This document shows, in pieces, positions 61,624-64,000 of a stretch of DNA of 64,000 bases (the first letter of the stretch is position 1; each line of letters starts with the position of its first letter). The notes beneath the pieces are model-generated. The model was given only the letters and a program-made list of their open reading frames with translations. It did no database searches and was not told the DNA's origin. The translations under genes were made by a program, and so were the position numbers. This DNA comes from Elephas maximus indicus (taxonomy: Eukaryota; Chordata; Mammalia; Proboscidea; Elephantidae). The DNA lies in contig NC_064826.1 of NCBI RefSeq assembly GCF_024166365.1, positions 20,856,001-20,920,000 of the forward strand, in the 5' to 3' direction.

Positions 61624-62290
61624 AGCCAGACCCGCCAGCTCAGCAGAGCCCCGGCGCCCCCGCCCGCTCCCGGAACCCGGGCCACACACGCACGCCTCGG
61701 GGCCGCGGGGGCGACTCAAGCGACCTGGGCGCCCCGCGAGCCCGGCGCCGGGCCCCCCCGCACGCAGCGCGCGCCCGGGCCCCTCGGCGCCCAACTTCGC
61801 AAACTTCGGGCCCCGCGGCCCATGGCGGGCGTCGGAAGCCGGGCCGCGGTGCGCAGCTCCCTACCCTCGCCCAGCGACCCAAGTCGTCTCAGTCCCGGGG
61901 GCCCCCCGGACCCTCAACCTCCAGCACCATCCCCCCTCCCACCATTAAAACCGACTCCCGGCCCCTCGGCGGAGGCCAGGCGCGGGCGGGGTGCGGGCGG
62001 CGTCCGGGCTCCGCGCCCGCCCGCGGCCCGGCCGCCACTTCGCCGAGCGCGCGCAGCCCCTCTCCCCGCCGACCACCCGGCTCCTTTGTGTTCTCCTCGC
62101 TCGGCTCTGGAATGCACCGGCCTCACGGCCAAGCCCGGCCCCTCCGCGCAGCGGGGGAGGGACTGGCCCGGGAGGAGGAGCGCCGCTCGGCGGCCGTGGC
62201 GCCCGGAGGGCCTGGGCTAGGGGGCTCGGAGGGCCCTCCTGCCGCCGCCCGCGCCCTGGGGCCAGAGGCGGGGGGAAATGGTGGCCCAGA
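61624..62290 (-). promoter_or_regulatory. SMO: SMO CpG-island promoter and 5' UTR
   Basis: Extremely GC- and CpG-rich DNA runs from about 61250 through exon 1 to about 62290. It contains several GC-box cores (for example gggcggggtg near 61985) and no TATA box near the start codon. It must hold the SMO transcription start and 5' UTR, but the exact start cannot be read from sequence. Several long open frames on both strands here reflect lack of stop codons in GC-rich DNA. Confidence 0.85.
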
Positions 62291-64000
62291 GCTGCACCAG
62301 ACCCAGCGGGCACCTTGACTGCTCGGAGGATCTTTGGACTTGGGCCTCTGCAGAGAGCGGCGTGAGGGGCTGGGTGCTGAAGTCAGTGGGAGCTTCTACC
62401 ACATCCCCGCCCCCCAGCTCCGGCGGTCTTCCCAGCTTTCGGTTAGATCTTTGGACTCGTCTCTGGGCCCATGGAAGAGTACCAGGGTTGGGGTCTCCGT
62501 TTCTGCGGTTCCTTCCCGCTTGAATTGTCTGCTCCTTTCTCGTGACTTGCCTAGGAGATGGCCTCAGGATCACTCAGGAGCTGCCTGGCTGCTGTTACCT
62601 GTGGGAGCAGGCTGTGAAAACCAAACGTCCCAACGTCGTCTTTATTGCTACAGACGTGTGAAGTCTGAACCGTGGTTCCCAAAGACCAGCCCTGGCGTGT
62701 CTTTGGTTGTGTCCAAAGTAGACCAGTCTATCTCTGATAGCCCTTGCTACTGTCTGTTGGCCAGGGGAGTTTCTGCTCCCCTTACCTCCCCGGATCATCT
62801 TGCTCTCCCTCACAGGGCTTGATTTCACATCGAGGCAGTTCACACCCATCACCACACGACGAAGTCCAGAAAAGTGGACTTGCATTAAGCAACTTTCCAG
62901 TGTTGCTGACCAGACAGCACACTAAGGTGCCTTTTCCTTTCTTAACCGTGGAAGACTAGCTCATAGCCTAGCTGAGTTGGACTAGCTGTTACGTTTGACC
63001 TTTTAAGAGCGAATTAGCTATTACACTTCAGTTACTAGCCTTAATTAGCACGTAAATCTGAGTGAGAGAGAGAGGTTTTAATTCAATTTAGCGAGTCTTT
63101 CTGAAAATCTAGTACATAAAAACCAAAAAAAAAAACACTGTGTCAGAGTAAAACTGTTCTCCATAGGGTTTTGGATGACTGATTTTTCTGAAGTAGGCCG
63201 CCGACATGTCTTCTGAAGTGGTCTTGAATCTGCAGCCTTTTGGTTAGCTACAGAACAGGTTAACCATTTGTACCACCCAGGAACATAGCACTATGAGAAG
63301 CAAGACATTCTTGCAGAACTTGAGAACTTGCATTTTACTGGGGAGACAAGGCTTGCCCTTAGGAAACAGTGCAAAGCAGCAAGGCCTTCCTCTCCGGAGC
63401 ATCTAGTGCAACACCATATACATATTAAGAACTCAATAAACTGCCAAAATGAGGTGCACAGAGAGTGCGCTACACGAGTTTATAGCAGGGAGAGATCAGT
63501 GTGGCTGGTGGAAGCGGAGGAGACGGGTCTTGAGCGATTAGGTGGAGTCAGAAAAGTTGAGAGGAGTCGAGGGGGCATTACATGGGGGGGGAACCATGAA
63601 TCTAGCTCAGAGCATGATTTGCCTGGCTATCAGGGCATAGCAGGAGATCAGATAAGTAGGGAAACTGGTGAAAAGCCTTGACTGATGCACAGGGGAGTTA
63701 AGGCTTACTTCTTTTGGCAATAAGGAAAGGGTGCCAATTTTTGATGAAGAAAGTGTTATGTTTAAGGATGTTAATCAGGTGACATGAAGGTGGTATGAGG
63801 GCAAGAGGCTGGAGGAAAGGGGCTATTTGGAGGGAAGTTGATGGCGATTTACGGAAGAAATGGGAATAGACTATGTCATCAGGCATAATATTCTCACTGG
63901 AAAAAATAATCTAAAACATCATGACCAACTTCAGTTCTTTTTTTTTTTTTCCTGTAATATAAATGTTGTACATGTCCAAGTTTGAGCCACAGTGAAAGTT
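62291..64000. other. Intergenic DNA upstream of SMO
   Basis: GC content falls after 62290. By human synteny TSPAN33 should lie further along, but none of its exons is visible here. Only one SINE (63135-63288) was recognised. Confidence 0.6.
63135..63288 (-). repeat. AfroSINE-type SINE, variant subfamily, diverged
   Basis: ctgtgtcagagtaaaactgt to ttgtaccacccagga. The distal tail is lost. Confidence 0.85.

Noticed and set aside
61102..62220. Long plus-strand open frame (over 370 codons) across the SMO promoter, plus others nested with it
   Set aside because: Antisense to SMO exon 1 and promoter in very GC-rich DNA; composition is Pro/Arg/Ala-rich with no domain, so it is a CpG-island shadow.
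62595..63000. Possible exon of an upstream gene such as TSPAN33
   Set aside because: No tetraspanin motif (for example CCG) in either strand's translations.

Overview
This is mammalian nuclear DNA, with no bacterial, phage, CRISPR or operon content. It most likely comes from an elephant or a close paenungulate relative. The evidence is dozens of copies of a tRNA-headed SINE whose 3' tail matches the end of the RTE/BovB LINE copies in the same window. That pairing is characteristic of Afrotheria, and this SINE form is one I associate with Proboscidea. Species assignment is inference; the repeat classes are read directly.

Two protein-coding genes are present, both on the minus strand, in the order expected from human 7q32. 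(1) SMO (Smoothened, the Hedgehog-pathway GPCR-like transducer) is complete. Exon 1 is at 61296-61623 inside a CpG island, followed by a 19.5 kb intron 1, exons 2-12 between 41788 and 31823, and a 3' UTR ending near a poly(A) signal at 30782-30787. All 12 coding exons have consensus splice sites and keep phase; they sum to 2367 nt (788 codons plus stop). (2) AHCYL2 (long-IRBIT, an S-adenosylhomocysteine-hydrolase-like protein) contributes only its first coding exon (15459-15821) and CpG-island promoter. Positions 1-15458 are the start of its first intron and the other exons lie outside the window.

The rest is repeat-rich non-coding sequence: AfroSINE-type SINEs in both orientations, 5'-truncated BovB elements, 5'-truncated L1s and L1 3' ends, MIR and L2 relics, Tigger/hAT DNA transposons, and two LTR families. 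One LTR family (called A here) is MaLR-like, about 0.5 kb, with 5-bp target duplications. The other (B) is about 0.9 kb and ERVL-like, followed by a tRNA-Leu-type primer binding site. The SMO-AHCYL2 intergenic interval (about 16.2-30.7 kb) holds two deep nests: BovB < LTR-A < antisense LTR-A at 18.3-20.9 kb, and LTR-B < antisense LTR-A < SINE < L1 at 26.8-30.1 kb. SMO intron 1 carries a 20-bp minisatellite of about 27 units that appears to have grown inside a MER5A-type transposon.

I found no new enzymatic or defence-like system. The points most worth checking are the nested insertions with readable target duplications, the MER5A-born minisatellite, two cases of repeated SINE insertion at one site, a possible 33-codon N-terminal extension of AHCYL2, and palindromic E-box and ZNF143-like motifs upstream of AHCYL2.
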